Both the position numbers and the translations under genes were made by a program. This document shows positions 1 to 5,341 of a DNA stretch of 5,341 bases, one piece after another. Numbering within the stretch: position 1 is the first letter of the stretch; each line of letters begins with the position of its first letter. Source of the stretch: Thermoanaerobacteraceae bacterium. GTDB lineage: Bacteria > Bacillota > Desulfotomaculia > Desulfotomaculales > Ammonificaceae. The DNA lies in NCBI GenBank assembly GCA_030016455.1, contig JASEJH010000089.1:1-5341 (forward strand). Reading direction: 5' to 3'. The notes below the pieces were generated by a model. It was given only the letters and a program-made list of their open reading frames with translations. It had not been told where the DNA came from and ran no database searches.

Positions 1-327
1 GATCCGCATCAAGAAATGTTAAACAAGCTGGCTGCTGCCAAGGTGAAGACGTATCGGCCAGAAAAAAGGAAACGGTGGTTGTTCCGACGGATGGCAGGAC
101 TTCTACCGCAGGCGCAGAAAGATGATTGGGTGCGTCAACGAAAAAAGAAGAAAAGGGTGACATGGTGGACACGGGCTGATGCAAACCTGGCGGTCAATCT
201 TAGTAGGGATTTTTGTTTATTTTCCAGACAGGCGGGCGGTATTTTTAGGCGGCATGTTCTCCTGCTTCGACTTTTCGATAGGGCCGAGGTTACACCGAGA
301 GACTTGAAAGAACTGTGGTTACCATGA
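1..327 (+). CDS. Doubtful basic hypothetical protein, possibly the 3' end of a gene entering from the left
   Basis: The reading frame is open from the first base of the window to a TGA at 325-327. The first internal ATG is at 16, giving at most 103 residues from there. The product is extremely rich in Arg and Lys, with a KKKKR run in the middle, and shows no motif, signal peptide or membrane segment that I recognise. No convincing Shine-Dalgarno sequence precedes the ATG at 16. If the gene is real, it more likely continues from upstream of the window. The purine-rich composition and lack of family features also fit a chance frame or a decayed gene remnant. I do not assign a function and consider it as likely false as true. 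Confidence 0.25.
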   Translation, partial: DPHQEMLNKLAAAKVKTYRPEKRKRWLFRRMAGLLPQAQKDDWVRQRKKKKRVTWWTRADANLAVNLSRDFCLFSRQAGGIFRRHVLLLRLFDRAEVTPRDLKELWLP

Positions 328-464
328 TTGTAATATCTGACCCTCGGTTCTTGTAGGGCTTGCCTTAGTCCAAAAACTTGACCTTCTGCAGAAGTTGTGG
401 AAGGTTATTTTATTCCTCCGGAGGTCCTCCAAGAAGCTAAAAATCCCAGCGCCGGATTGCACGG

Positions 465-489
465 CAGCCGGCGGTTCGGCCTGTTTTTT
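465..489 (+). terminator. Candidate intrinsic terminator or attenuator upstream of the LysM gene
   Basis: CAGCCG (465-470) can pair with CGG-C-CTG (477-483, one bulged C) across a six-base loop, followed directly by six T residues at 484-489. This is the form of a rho-independent terminator on the + strand. It could end a transcript coming from the left edge, or act as an attenuator in a leader of the LysM gene, whose start lies 84 bp further on. The bulge makes the stem moderate in strength. Confidence 0.45.
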
Positions 490-573
490 GCCCATCGCCC
501 TCCTGCTCCGCACTTGCTCCGAATACAATCTCAAGCCTTCCCGCATAGAATGGTAAAAAAAGGGGTGAGCCTA

Positions 574-1116
574 ATGGATGAAAGCTTTGGTACAAGACAA
601 CTGCCGCCACCGCCGCCGTGTCCCCAGGGCCGGCTCTACACAGTCAGGACCGGCGATACGCTTTACCGGATTGCCCGGCGTTTCAACGTTCCGCTTGACG
701 CTTTAATCAGGGCAAACCCGCAGATTAGGGACCCCAATCTGATTTACCCGGGCCAGCAGATCTGTGTGCCCGTTGCCGTCCCCGGTCCGCCAGGGGCGCT
801 GGGCGCTTGTTCCCTCGCTTTGAATCCCCAGGTGCCGGAGGCCTTCGGAGGGGTGCTGTGGCTGAGGACCCTCAATGGCCGGACGCACATCCTGGTTGCG
901 GGTATCGAGTTGCCGCCGCCTGCGAATTTTGGCGAAACTCGCTATACGGCGAGGTTTACCTGGGACGGAAGCGGATACAACCTGCCGCTGTCGGAGTTCA
1001 GCCCCGGGGTGTGGGTAGGTTATGCGGTGGAAAGACTGCCGGCGGAGTTCTTCAACGCAACGCTCTTCGTTTATCCAGGGCCGGTGTTGGGTGGAAACGT
1101 CGCCCGCTGCGATTAG
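574..1116 (+). CDS. Short LysM-domain protein
   Basis: This encodes 180 residues. After a Pro-rich N-terminus (five consecutive Pro at 11-15), residues 21-66 form one clear LysM domain: LYTVRTGDTLYRIARRF, then a central ALIRANP and the closing YPGQQICVPV. LysM domains bind N-acetylglucosamine-containing glycans such as peptidoglycan. Residues about 80-180 form a second, probably beta-rich region with many aromatic residues and Gly/Pro turns that I cannot name. I chose the ATG at 574 because AGGGGTGA (561-568) sits five bases before it; the earlier in-frame GTG at 397 and ATG at 550 lack such a site. There is no signal peptide and no membrane segment, so either export is non-classical or the protein acts in the mother cell or forespore. 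Small LysM proteins of spore-formers are often spore-coat associated, which is only an inference here. It appears monocistronic and has no evident link to the hydrogenase. Confidence 0.85.
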   Translation: MDESFGTRQLPPPPPCPQGRLYTVRTGDTLYRIARRFNVPLDALIRANPQIRDPNLIYPGQQICVPVAVPGPPGALGACSLALNPQVPEAFGGVLWLRTLNGRTHILVAGIELPPPANFGETRYTARFTWDGSGYNLPLSEFSPGVWVGYAVERLPAEFFNATLFVYPGPVLGGNVARCD

Positions 1117-1122
1117 AAAACG

Positions 1123-1211
1123 ACCCAGCACTCAACTCAACGTAAAAGAATACAGGATACTCTAACGCCTGTTTGCTTGAGCGCATTGTACCACAGAGTT
1201 GAGTGCTGGGT
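1123..1211. repeat. Perfect 16-bp inverted repeat enclosing 57 bp
   Basis: ACCCAGCACTCAACTC at 1123-1138 is exactly reverse-complemented by GAGTTGAGTGCTGGGT at 1196-1211. The left arm begins six bases after the LysM stop codon, is preceded by AAAACG, and the right arm runs into TTTT (1211-1214). The 57-base interior holds a smaller hairpin, ACAGG (1152-1156) with CCTGT (1168-1172). As RNA this could be a long-looped terminator for the LysM gene or the closing stem of a small structured RNA. As DNA it could be a miniature inverted-repeat element, although I see no flanking target-site duplication. Confidence 0.8.
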
Positions 1212-1291
1212 TTTGCAGCGGTCTCCTGGAGGATATCGCCGGCAGAGGCAGTCAGGGCGTGCAGGACTCCTGGCTTTGCAGTGTGCACGAG

Positions 1292-1317
1292 AGGACGGCC
1301 GTTATTTGGCCGTTTTT
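1292..1317 (+). terminator. Rho-independent terminator
   Basis: ACGGCC (1295-1300) pairs perfectly with GGCCGT (1308-1313) across a seven-base loop. Further A-T and G-T pairs can extend the base. The 3' arm merges into a five-T run (1313-1317). This is the best canonical terminator in the window. It lies about 180 bp after the LysM stop codon, so it would end the LysM transcript or an RNA that includes the 16-bp inverted repeat just upstream, and it insulates the hydrogenase operon. Confidence 0.7.
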
Positions 1318-1498
1318 CTGTGTGACGGTAGGATTAAACCCGGTTGTGGAAAAATTTAGAAGTTACGCATAACTTTTCGACGCTCCCACTCAAAAACGAA
1401 AAAAAGAGGGCTTATATGGGCTTGATTGCGGTACAAGCTCATTATGGAAAATTTTTAAAATATGGGTTGACCCGTTAGCTGCCACCAATTCCCACTTG
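1318..1498. other. AT-rich intergenic DNA without a gene
   Basis: No reading frame here has a credible start and ribosome binding site. Besides the weak hairpin at 1360-1377, GGGCTTG (1418-1424) and CAAGCTC (1434-1440) form a seven-pair stem with one G-T pair. An A/T-rich tract covers about 1447-1462, and GGGTTGACCC (1464-1473) is a short near-palindrome containing a TTGACC that resembles a -35 element but has no matching -10. The A/T tract just upstream of the likely hydrogenase promoter could act as an UP-like or bent-DNA element, which is inference only. Confidence 0.4.
1360..1377 (+). other. Weak AT-rich hairpin followed by T residues
   Basis: AAGTTA (1360-1365) pairs with TAACTT (1370-1375) around the tetraloop CGCA, with the T run reaching 1377. 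The stem is A/T-rich and weak. It may be a secondary terminator after the stronger one at 1292-1317, or simply a chance palindrome. Confidence 0.35.
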
Positions 1499-1527
1499 TT
1501 GAAAGCTGCCGAATATTGTACTATTAA
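1499..1527 (+). promoter_or_regulatory. Candidate sigma-A-type promoter of the hydrogenase operon
   Basis: TTGAAA (1499-1504, five of six matches to TTGACA) is followed after exactly 17 bp by TATTAA (1522-1527, four of six matches to TATAAT). Transcription would begin near 1533-1536, giving a leader of about 270 nt before the small-subunit ATG. A heptamer TGCCGAA (1507-1513) that fits the Spo0A-box core TGNCGAA lies between the two elements. A weaker alternative nearer the gene is TTCAAA (1741-1746) with TATCCT (1764-1769), also at 17 bp spacing. Confidence 0.45.
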
Positions 1528-1723
1528 GACAAATTCTGTTGAAATGTCGGAAAATCTTCTGCAGGTGCTGCCCGAAAGATTTTGTCTCTATCAGCGTCAA
1601 GGCAGCCACGGGAGCAGGAAAGAGCCGTCTTTCAAAGATCTGCTTCCGGTTCAGCATCCGTTCCGCCTGTTCCGTTGTTGGTAGGAGGTGAACGCCAGGC
1701 AACAACGAAGAACTGCATTTTTT
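1528..1723 (+). promoter_or_regulatory. Structured leader region upstream of the hydrogenase operon
   Basis: Four nested or adjacent stem structures follow one another. GACA..TTC (1528-1536) faces GAA..TGTC (1541-1548) as an imperfect dyad at the expected transcription start. AAAATCTT (1551-1558) pairs with AAGATTTT (1576-1583) and encloses GCAG/CTGC (1561-1564, 1568-1571). GGAGCAG (1611-1617) pairs with CTGCTTC (1640-1646), enclosing GAAAGA/TCTTTC (1618-1623, 1628-1633). Finally comes the terminator-like hairpin at 1669-1713. Such density in a gene-free stretch suggests a cis-acting regulatory RNA or operator region. I recognise no known riboswitch consensus in it. Function and even transcription are inferred. 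Confidence 0.4.
1669..1723 (+). terminator. Terminator-like hairpin with a Shine-Dalgarno sequence in its loop
   Basis: GTTC-CGTTGTTG (1669-1680) pairs with CAACAACG-AA-GAAC (1700-1713, two bulged A), and six T residues follow at 1718-1723 after four intervening bases. The 19-base loop contains AGGAGGTGA (1683-1691), an ideal Shine-Dalgarno sequence, but no ATG, GTG or TTG lies at a usable distance after it. The structure lies 80 bp before the small-subunit ATG, where it could attenuate transcription into the operon. The four-base gap before the T run makes it an imperfect terminator. Confidence 0.4.
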
Positions 1724-1802
1724 CTCTAAAGTATCCACATTTCAAAGCGAATACTTAGTTAGTTATCCTAAACCTCTATTCAGGAAGGGAGGAACATTGT
1801 GT

Positions 1803-2915
1803 ATGGCAAAACGAGGGAACTTCACTTCAGGACTCGGGGGTGTTGAAGGCGGAGTACTTGAGGCCTTACAGCGGAAGGGGATCTCACGCCGCGAATTCCT
1901 GAAGTTCTGCGCTATCATCGGTGCTGCGCTGGCCGTGCCGGTAGACCAGGTCGGCAGGATCGCCGAGGCGCTGGCATCGGTCCGCCGTCCGCCTGTTATC
2001 TGGCTGGAATTCCAGGACTGTGCCGGGTGCACCGAATCCTTCCTGCGGGCCTCGCGCCCGGCCGTCGCCGAGATTGTGCTGGACTTGCTCTCCGTGGACT
2101 ACCACGAGACGATTATGGCGGCGGCAGGCAAGCAGGCGGAGGAAGCGAAGGAAGCAACCGTTAAAACGGGCGGCCACCTTGTTATCGTGGAGGGTTCCAT
2201 TCCCACCAGGGAGGGCGGAATCTACTGCTGCATAGGCGGGCGCACGGCGGTGGAGATTCTTGAAGAAGCCACCCGCGGAGCGGCCGCCGTCATTGCCGTA
2301 GGCAGTTGCGCCGCCTTCGGCGGTCTGGCTTCGGCCGAGCCCAATCCTACGGGTGCGGTAGGTGTGCGCGACCTGGTGCACAAGGTGCCGGTGATAAACC
2401 TCCCCGGCTGCCCCGTGAACGCGGTCAACATCACGGCGACGGTTGTCCACTACCTTACGTACAAATCCCTGCCGGAACTGGACGCCTGGGGCCGGCCCCT
2501 CTTCGCATACGGCAAGCGCATTCACGACAACTGCGAGCGCCGCGCCCACTTCGACGCCGGTCAGTTTGTTGAGAACTGGGGCGACGAGGGTCACCGGAAG
2601 GGCTGGTGCCTCTACCTGATGGGCTGCAAGGGGCCGGAGACTTACAGCAATTGTCCCACCGTCCGTTGGAACGAAGGCACCAACTGGCCGGTCGGCGCCG
2701 GCCACGGCTGCGTCGGCTGCACGCAGCCCGGCTTCTGGGACTCGATGACCCCCTTCTACCGGCGGTTACCCACGGTACCGGGCTTTTCGGTCGAGTCCAC
2801 GGCAGATGACGTCGGCCTCGGCCTTGCGGCGGTGGCCGCCGCGGGGGTTGCCGCCCATGCGGCCGGAAGCATTATCAGGCGTAAAACGGAAAAGACCGAA
2901 GAGTCAAAGGAGTAG
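1803..2915 (+). CDS. hyaA: [NiFe] hydrogenase small subunit, Tat-exported and membrane-anchored
   Basis: This electron-transfer subunit of a respiratory [NiFe] hydrogenase has 370 residues, the usual family length. Residues 28-36 (SRREFLKFC) are a twin-arginine motif followed by a hydrophobic stretch; cleavage is likely near the ALA at 56-58. Proximal cluster ligands are C73 and C76 (CAGCTES), C169 (GSCAAFGG) and C203 (PGCP). The distal cluster has H241, C244, C269 and C275. The medial cluster has C284, C303 and C306, with Pro at 296, which indicates [3Fe-4S]. Residues 337-358 form a C-terminal hydrophobic helix ahead of basic residues, the membrane anchor that meets the cytochrome b. The two extra proximal cysteines of O2-tolerant enzymes are absent (Gly at 75 and 174). 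I chose the ATG at 1803, nine bases after GGGAGGA (1787-1793); a TTG two codons earlier would be too close to it. The stop lies 13 bp before the large-subunit gene. Identity is certain; the hyaA/hydA/hoxK naming is by convention. Confidence 0.96.
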   Translation: MAKRGNFTSGLGGVEGGVLEALQRKGISRREFLKFCAIIGAALAVPVDQVGRIAEALASVRRPPVIWLEFQDCAGCTESFLRASRPAVAEIVLDLLSVDYHETIMAAAGKQAEEAKEATVKTGGHLVIVEGSIPTREGGIYCCIGGRTAVEILEEATRGAAAVIAVGSCAAFGGLASAEPNPTGAVGVRDLVHKVPVINLPGCPVNAVNITATVVHYLTYKSLPELDAWGRPLFAYGKRIHDNCERRAHFDAGQFVENWGDEGHRKGWCLYLMGCKGPETYSNCPTVRWNEGTNWPVGAGHGCVGCTQPGFWDSMTPFYRRLPTVPGFSVESTADDVGLGLAAVAAAGVAAHAAGSIIRRKTEKTEESKE

Positions 2916-2928
2916 GGAGGGGTAATCT

Positions 2929-4644
2929 ATGGCAAAGATTGTGATTGACCCCCTGACAAGGATCGAAGGCCATCTGCGGATCGAAGCAGAAATCTCAGGC
3001 GGAAAGATAACCGGTGCGTGGAGCAGCGGCACCATGTTCCGGGGCATCGAGAACATCCTGAAAGGCCGCGACCCCCGGGATGCCTGGGTGTTTACCCAGC
3101 GGATATGCGGCGTCTGTACAACGGTGCACGCCATTTGTTCCGTGCGCGCGGTGGAAGACGCCCTCGGTATCCAGGTCCCGCCGAATGCACGGATGATCCG
3201 GAACATTCTCGAAGCAATTCAGTATGTTCAGGACCACGTCATCCACTTCTACCACCTCCACGCCCTGGACTGGGTAGACATTGTCAGTGCGCTGGATGCG
3301 GATCCCGCCAAAACGTCACAACTGGCCCAGTCGATCTCCGACTGGCCAAAGTCCAGTGCCGACTACTTCAAAGGAATCAAAGAACGGGTGGCCGCCTTCG
3401 TAAAAACAGGCCAGTTGGGTCCCTTTGCGAACGCTTACTGGGGACACCCGGCGTACAAGCTGCCGCCCGAAGCGAACCTGATGGCCGTGGCGCACTACCT
3501 GGAGGCGCTGGAATGGCAGCGGGAGGTCATTAAGGCGCACGCAATTTTAGGGGGCAAGAACCCGCACCTGCAGACCTACCTGGTAGGCGGCATGTCCTGT
3601 CCGGTAGATCCCAACAGCCAGGCGGGCCTTAACGCTGACGGTATCGCCTTCCTCAAAGACCTGTTCAAGAAGGCGAAGGAATTTGTGGAACAGGTATACC
3701 TGCCGGACGTGCTGGCAGTAGCTCCGTTCTATCTTGACTGGGCCGGAATCGGTGAGGGGTTGGGGAACTTCCTCTCTTACGGCGACTTTCCTTTGACTGA
3801 TACCAGGAGCAGCGATGATCCCGGAAACCTTTTCCTGCCCCGCGGGGTGATCCTGAGCCGGGACTTGAGCACCGTTCACCCGGTAGACCAGAAGGCGGTC
3901 ACCGAGTACGTCACTCACTCGTGGTACTCCTACGAAGACGACAGGGAGGCAAAACACCCGTGGCAAGGGGGGACTTGGCCCAACTATACCGGTCCTAAAC
4001 CGCCTTACGAGTATCTGGACACAGACAAAAAGTACTCGTGGTTGAAGGCGCCGCGCTACAACGACCAGGCCGTAGAAGTGGGGCCGCTTGCCAGGATGCT
4101 GGTGGCATACGCCGCCGGGCATGAACGGGTGAAGTACTGGGTTGACACCGTGCTCGCAAAGTTGGGTGCCGGGCCCGAAGCGCTCTTTTCCACCCTGGGC
4201 CGGACCGCCGCGCGCTGCATTGAAACGGTTGTGATCGCGGAACAATTGATCCCGTGGACCGAGGAACTGGCGGCGAATATAGGTAAGGGCGACCTGCGTA
4301 TCCACGAGCAGAAGCACTGGGATCCGTCCACCTGGCCCGCTGAAGCGGAAGGGTGGGGCTGGACCGAAGCGCCCCGGGGAGCCCTGGGCCACTGGATCAG
4401 AATCAAAAACGGTCGGATCGAAAACTACCAGTGCATCGTGCCCACCACCTGGAACGGTTCCCCGCGGGATGCGAACGGTCAGCCCGGTGCTTACGAGGCG
4501 TCGCTTGTAGGCACCGAACTTGCGGATCCTGAGAAGCCGCTGGAAATCCTGCGCACAATTCACTCCTTTGACCCGTGCATTGCCTGCGCAGTGCATCTTG
4601 TCGAACCGCGGGGTAACAAAACTAAAATTTTCCGTGTGTGCTAA
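2929..4644 (+). CDS. hyaB: [NiFe] hydrogenase large (catalytic) subunit
   Basis: This 571-residue subunit carries the Ni-Fe(CN)2CO centre that splits H2 into protons and electrons. Ni/Fe ligands are C60 and C63 in RICGVCTTVHA and C550 and C553 in DPCIACAVH. RIEGH (11-15) is the conserved N-terminal motif, and APRGALGH (about 481-488) carries the conserved active-site arginine R483. H556 is followed by 15 residues ending in Cys; family precedent says a nickel-dependent endopeptidase of the HyaD/HybD type cuts after this His once Ni is inserted. Length and all other blocks (NPHLQTYLVGG, HSWYSY, KAPRY, VGPLARMLVAYAAGH) match group 1 membrane-bound hydrogenases with no insertion or loss. There is no signal peptide of its own, so it should be exported through the Tat system with the small subunit. 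GGGAGGGG (2915-2922) lies six bases before the ATG and overlaps the small-subunit stop, which suggests coupled translation. Confidence 0.97.
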   Translation: MAKIVIDPLTRIEGHLRIEAEISGGKITGAWSSGTMFRGIENILKGRDPRDAWVFTQRICGVCTTVHAICSVRAVEDALGIQVPPNARMIRNILEAIQYVQDHVIHFYHLHALDWVDIVSALDADPAKTSQLAQSISDWPKSSADYFKGIKERVAAFVKTGQLGPFANAYWGHPAYKLPPEANLMAVAHYLEALEWQREVIKAHAILGGKNPHLQTYLVGGMSCPVDPNSQAGLNADGIAFLKDLFKKAKEFVEQVYLPDVLAVAPFYLDWAGIGEGLGNFLSYGDFPLTDTRSSDDPGNLFLPRGVILSRDLSTVHPVDQKAVTEYVTHSWYSYEDDREAKHPWQGGTWPNYTGPKPPYEYLDTDKKYSWLKAPRYNDQAVEVGPLARMLVAYAAGHERVKYWVDTVLAKLGAGPEALFSTLGRTAARCIETVVIAEQLIPWTEELAANIGKGDLRIHEQKHWDPSTWPAEAEGWGWTEAPRGALGHWIRIKNGRIENYQCIVPTTWNGSPRDANGQPGAYEASLVGTELADPEKPLEILRTIHSFDPCIACAVHLVEPRGNKTKIFRVC

Positions 4645-4656
4645 GGGGGGGTGACT

Positions 4657-5341
4657 ATGCTTAGACGGGTTCTCGTATGGGAACTGCCGGTACGACTCTT
4701 CCACTGGGCCACAGCACTCAGCATCTTCGTTCTCGGGATAACCGGTTACTACATCGGTTCCCCCTTCGTTTCGGTGCCCGGTGATCCCGCCCAGGCGTAC
4801 CTCATGGGCTGGGTGCGCACCGTCCATTTCATTGCTGCCTTCGTCCTGGGAATCGCTCTCTTGATAAGGTTATACTGGTTCTTTGCCGGCAACCGGTATG
4901 CAAATTGGCGGGAGTGGGTCCCCGTCAGCCGTGAGCGGCGGGCCTTCTTATGGCGGCAGCTCAAGTACTACCTCTTCCTGAGCAGGGAACGGCCTCTATA
5001 CTTGGGGCACAACCCTGTGGCGGGACTGAGCTATCTCATTATCGGGCTGCTGATCCTGGTACAGGGCCTCACCGGCTTCGCCCTTTATGCCGAAGCCTTT
5101 CAGGACGGGTTCTGGCGGGCATTGTTCGGGTGGCTCCTGGTCCTGTTTAAAAACCAGGACCTGCGCCTGGTACATCACCTTGCCATGTGGGTCTTTGGGG
5201 CCTTCTTCATCGTCCATCTCTACATGGGCATCCTGGCGGAGATTGAGGAACGCAACGGCACGCTGGGGAGCATCTTTGGCGGCTGCAAGTTCGACAAAGA
5301 AGGGGCGGAGGAACCGCCGACGGCAGGTCTTGATCTCGGGA
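4657..5341 (+). CDS. hyaC: [NiFe] hydrogenase b-type cytochrome subunit (3' end beyond the window)
   Basis: The frame runs from the ATG at 4657 off the right edge: 228 complete codons, close to the usual family length of about 220-240, so only the last few residues are probably missing. It is a four-helix di-heme cytochrome b of the CybH/HyaC family. Hydrophobic segments lie at about 16-34, 56-76, 122-144 and 172-194. The N-terminus VWELPVRLFHWATAL, the block GHNPVAGLSY (117-126) and the tail RNGTLGSIFGGCKF (199-212) are typical. Candidate heme ligands are H16, H57, H173 or H174, and H187; which pair binds each heme cannot be fixed here. It accepts electrons from the small-subunit distal cluster and reduces membrane quinone. 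A G-rich Shine-Dalgarno sequence with GGGGTGA (4648-4654) precedes the start, 12 bp after the large-subunit stop, in the same operon. The name is by homology and gene order. Confidence 0.93.
   Translation, partial: MLRRVLVWELPVRLFHWATALSIFVLGITGYYIGSPFVSVPGDPAQAYLMGWVRTVHFIAAFVLGIALLIRLYWFFAGNRYANWREWVPVSRERRAFLWRQLKYYLFLSRERPLYLGHNPVAGLSYLIIGLLILVQGLTGFALYAEAFQDGFWRALFGWLLVLFKNQDLRLVHHLAMWVFGAFFIVHLYMGILAEIEERNGTLGSIFGGCKFDKEGAEEPPTAGLDLG

Noticed and set aside
524..529. TACAAT as a -10 element, or a sigma-E-type -10, for the LysM gene
   Set aside because: It is a good hexamer alone, but no matching -35 of either the sigma-A or sigma-E type lies at the proper spacing.
397..573. N-terminal extension of the LysM protein from the GTG at 397
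   Set aside because: No Shine-Dalgarno sequence precedes it, and the stretch contains a terminator-like hairpin with a T6 run. The ATG at 574 has a strong AGGGGTGA.
1199..1372. Small open frame (57 codons from a TTG) between the inverted repeat and the weak hairpin
   Set aside because: It has no ribosome binding site, starts inside the inverted-repeat arm, runs through the terminator at 1292-1317, and shows no recognisable motif.
1496..1684. Possible 62-residue leader peptide in the hydrogenase upstream region
   Set aside because: The start is not ATG and has no Shine-Dalgarno sequence, it overlaps the predicted promoter, and the composition is not gene-like. The region is better explained by hairpins.
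1117..1802. tRNA, CRISPR array or known riboswitch in the long spacer
   Set aside because: There are no direct repeats of CRISPR form, no cloverleaf or T-loop GTTCRANYC in context, and no riboswitch consensus that I could match.
1884..2705. A 273-codon open frame on the - strand within the small-subunit gene
   Set aside because: It is a shadow of the cysteine-motif-bearing + strand gene and has no domain or ribosome binding site of its own.
3547..4827. A 426-codon open frame on the - strand across the large-subunit gene
   Set aside because: It is antisense to an unmistakable catalytic-subunit gene, has no recognisable motif, and is explained by the high GC and codon bias of the + strand gene.

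Overview
The window carries the first three genes of a membrane-bound [NiFe] hydrogenase operon on the + strand: small subunit, large subunit and b-type cytochrome (hyaA-hyaB-hyaC type). An unrelated short LysM-domain gene and about 690 bp of gene-free, hairpin-rich DNA lie upstream. The strong purine-rich Shine-Dalgarno sequences (GGGAGG, GGGGTGA), moderately high GC in the genes with AT-rich spacers, and a short Pro-rich LysM protein suggest an anaerobic or thermophilic Firmicute of the Clostridia (Moorella/Desulfotomaculum/Pelotomaculum-like). That placement is an inference from style, not from a marker gene.

Layout: 1-327 is an open, very basic frame of doubtful reality. 328-573 is a spacer with a terminator-like hairpin at 465-489. 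574-1116 encodes a 180-residue protein with one LysM domain and no signal peptide. 1117-1802 has no convincing gene. It holds a perfect 16-bp inverted repeat around 57 bp, a good intrinsic terminator near 1292-1317, a weak AT-rich hairpin, a plausible sigma-A promoter (1499-1527), and a run of stacked hairpins from 1528 to 1723, the last followed by six T residues. 1803-2915, 2929-4644 and 4657 to the end are the hydrogenase genes, separated by 13 and 12 bp, each with its own ribosome binding site. They are almost certainly one transcript.

How the genes work together: the small subunit has a twin-arginine signal (SRREFLKFC), so the folded small/large heterodimer should be exported together. 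The large subunit holds the Ni-Fe(CN)2CO site (RICGVC near the N-terminus, DPCIACAVH near the C-terminus). The small subunit holds three Fe-S clusters and a C-terminal hydrophobic anchor. The cytochrome b takes electrons from the distal cluster and passes them to the membrane quinone pool. The enzyme is therefore predicted to be an outward-facing, respiratory H2-uptake hydrogenase. It lacks the two extra proximal-cluster cysteines that mark O2-tolerant enzymes, which fits an anaerobe. Maturation genes are presumably beyond the right edge.

The best candidate for something undescribed is the structured leader of the hydrogenase operon. It has a promoter, an imperfect dyad at the expected start point, two hairpins, and a final terminator-like hairpin with a perfect Shine-Dalgarno sequence in its loop but no start codon after it. 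It matches no riboswitch class that I can recognise by eye.
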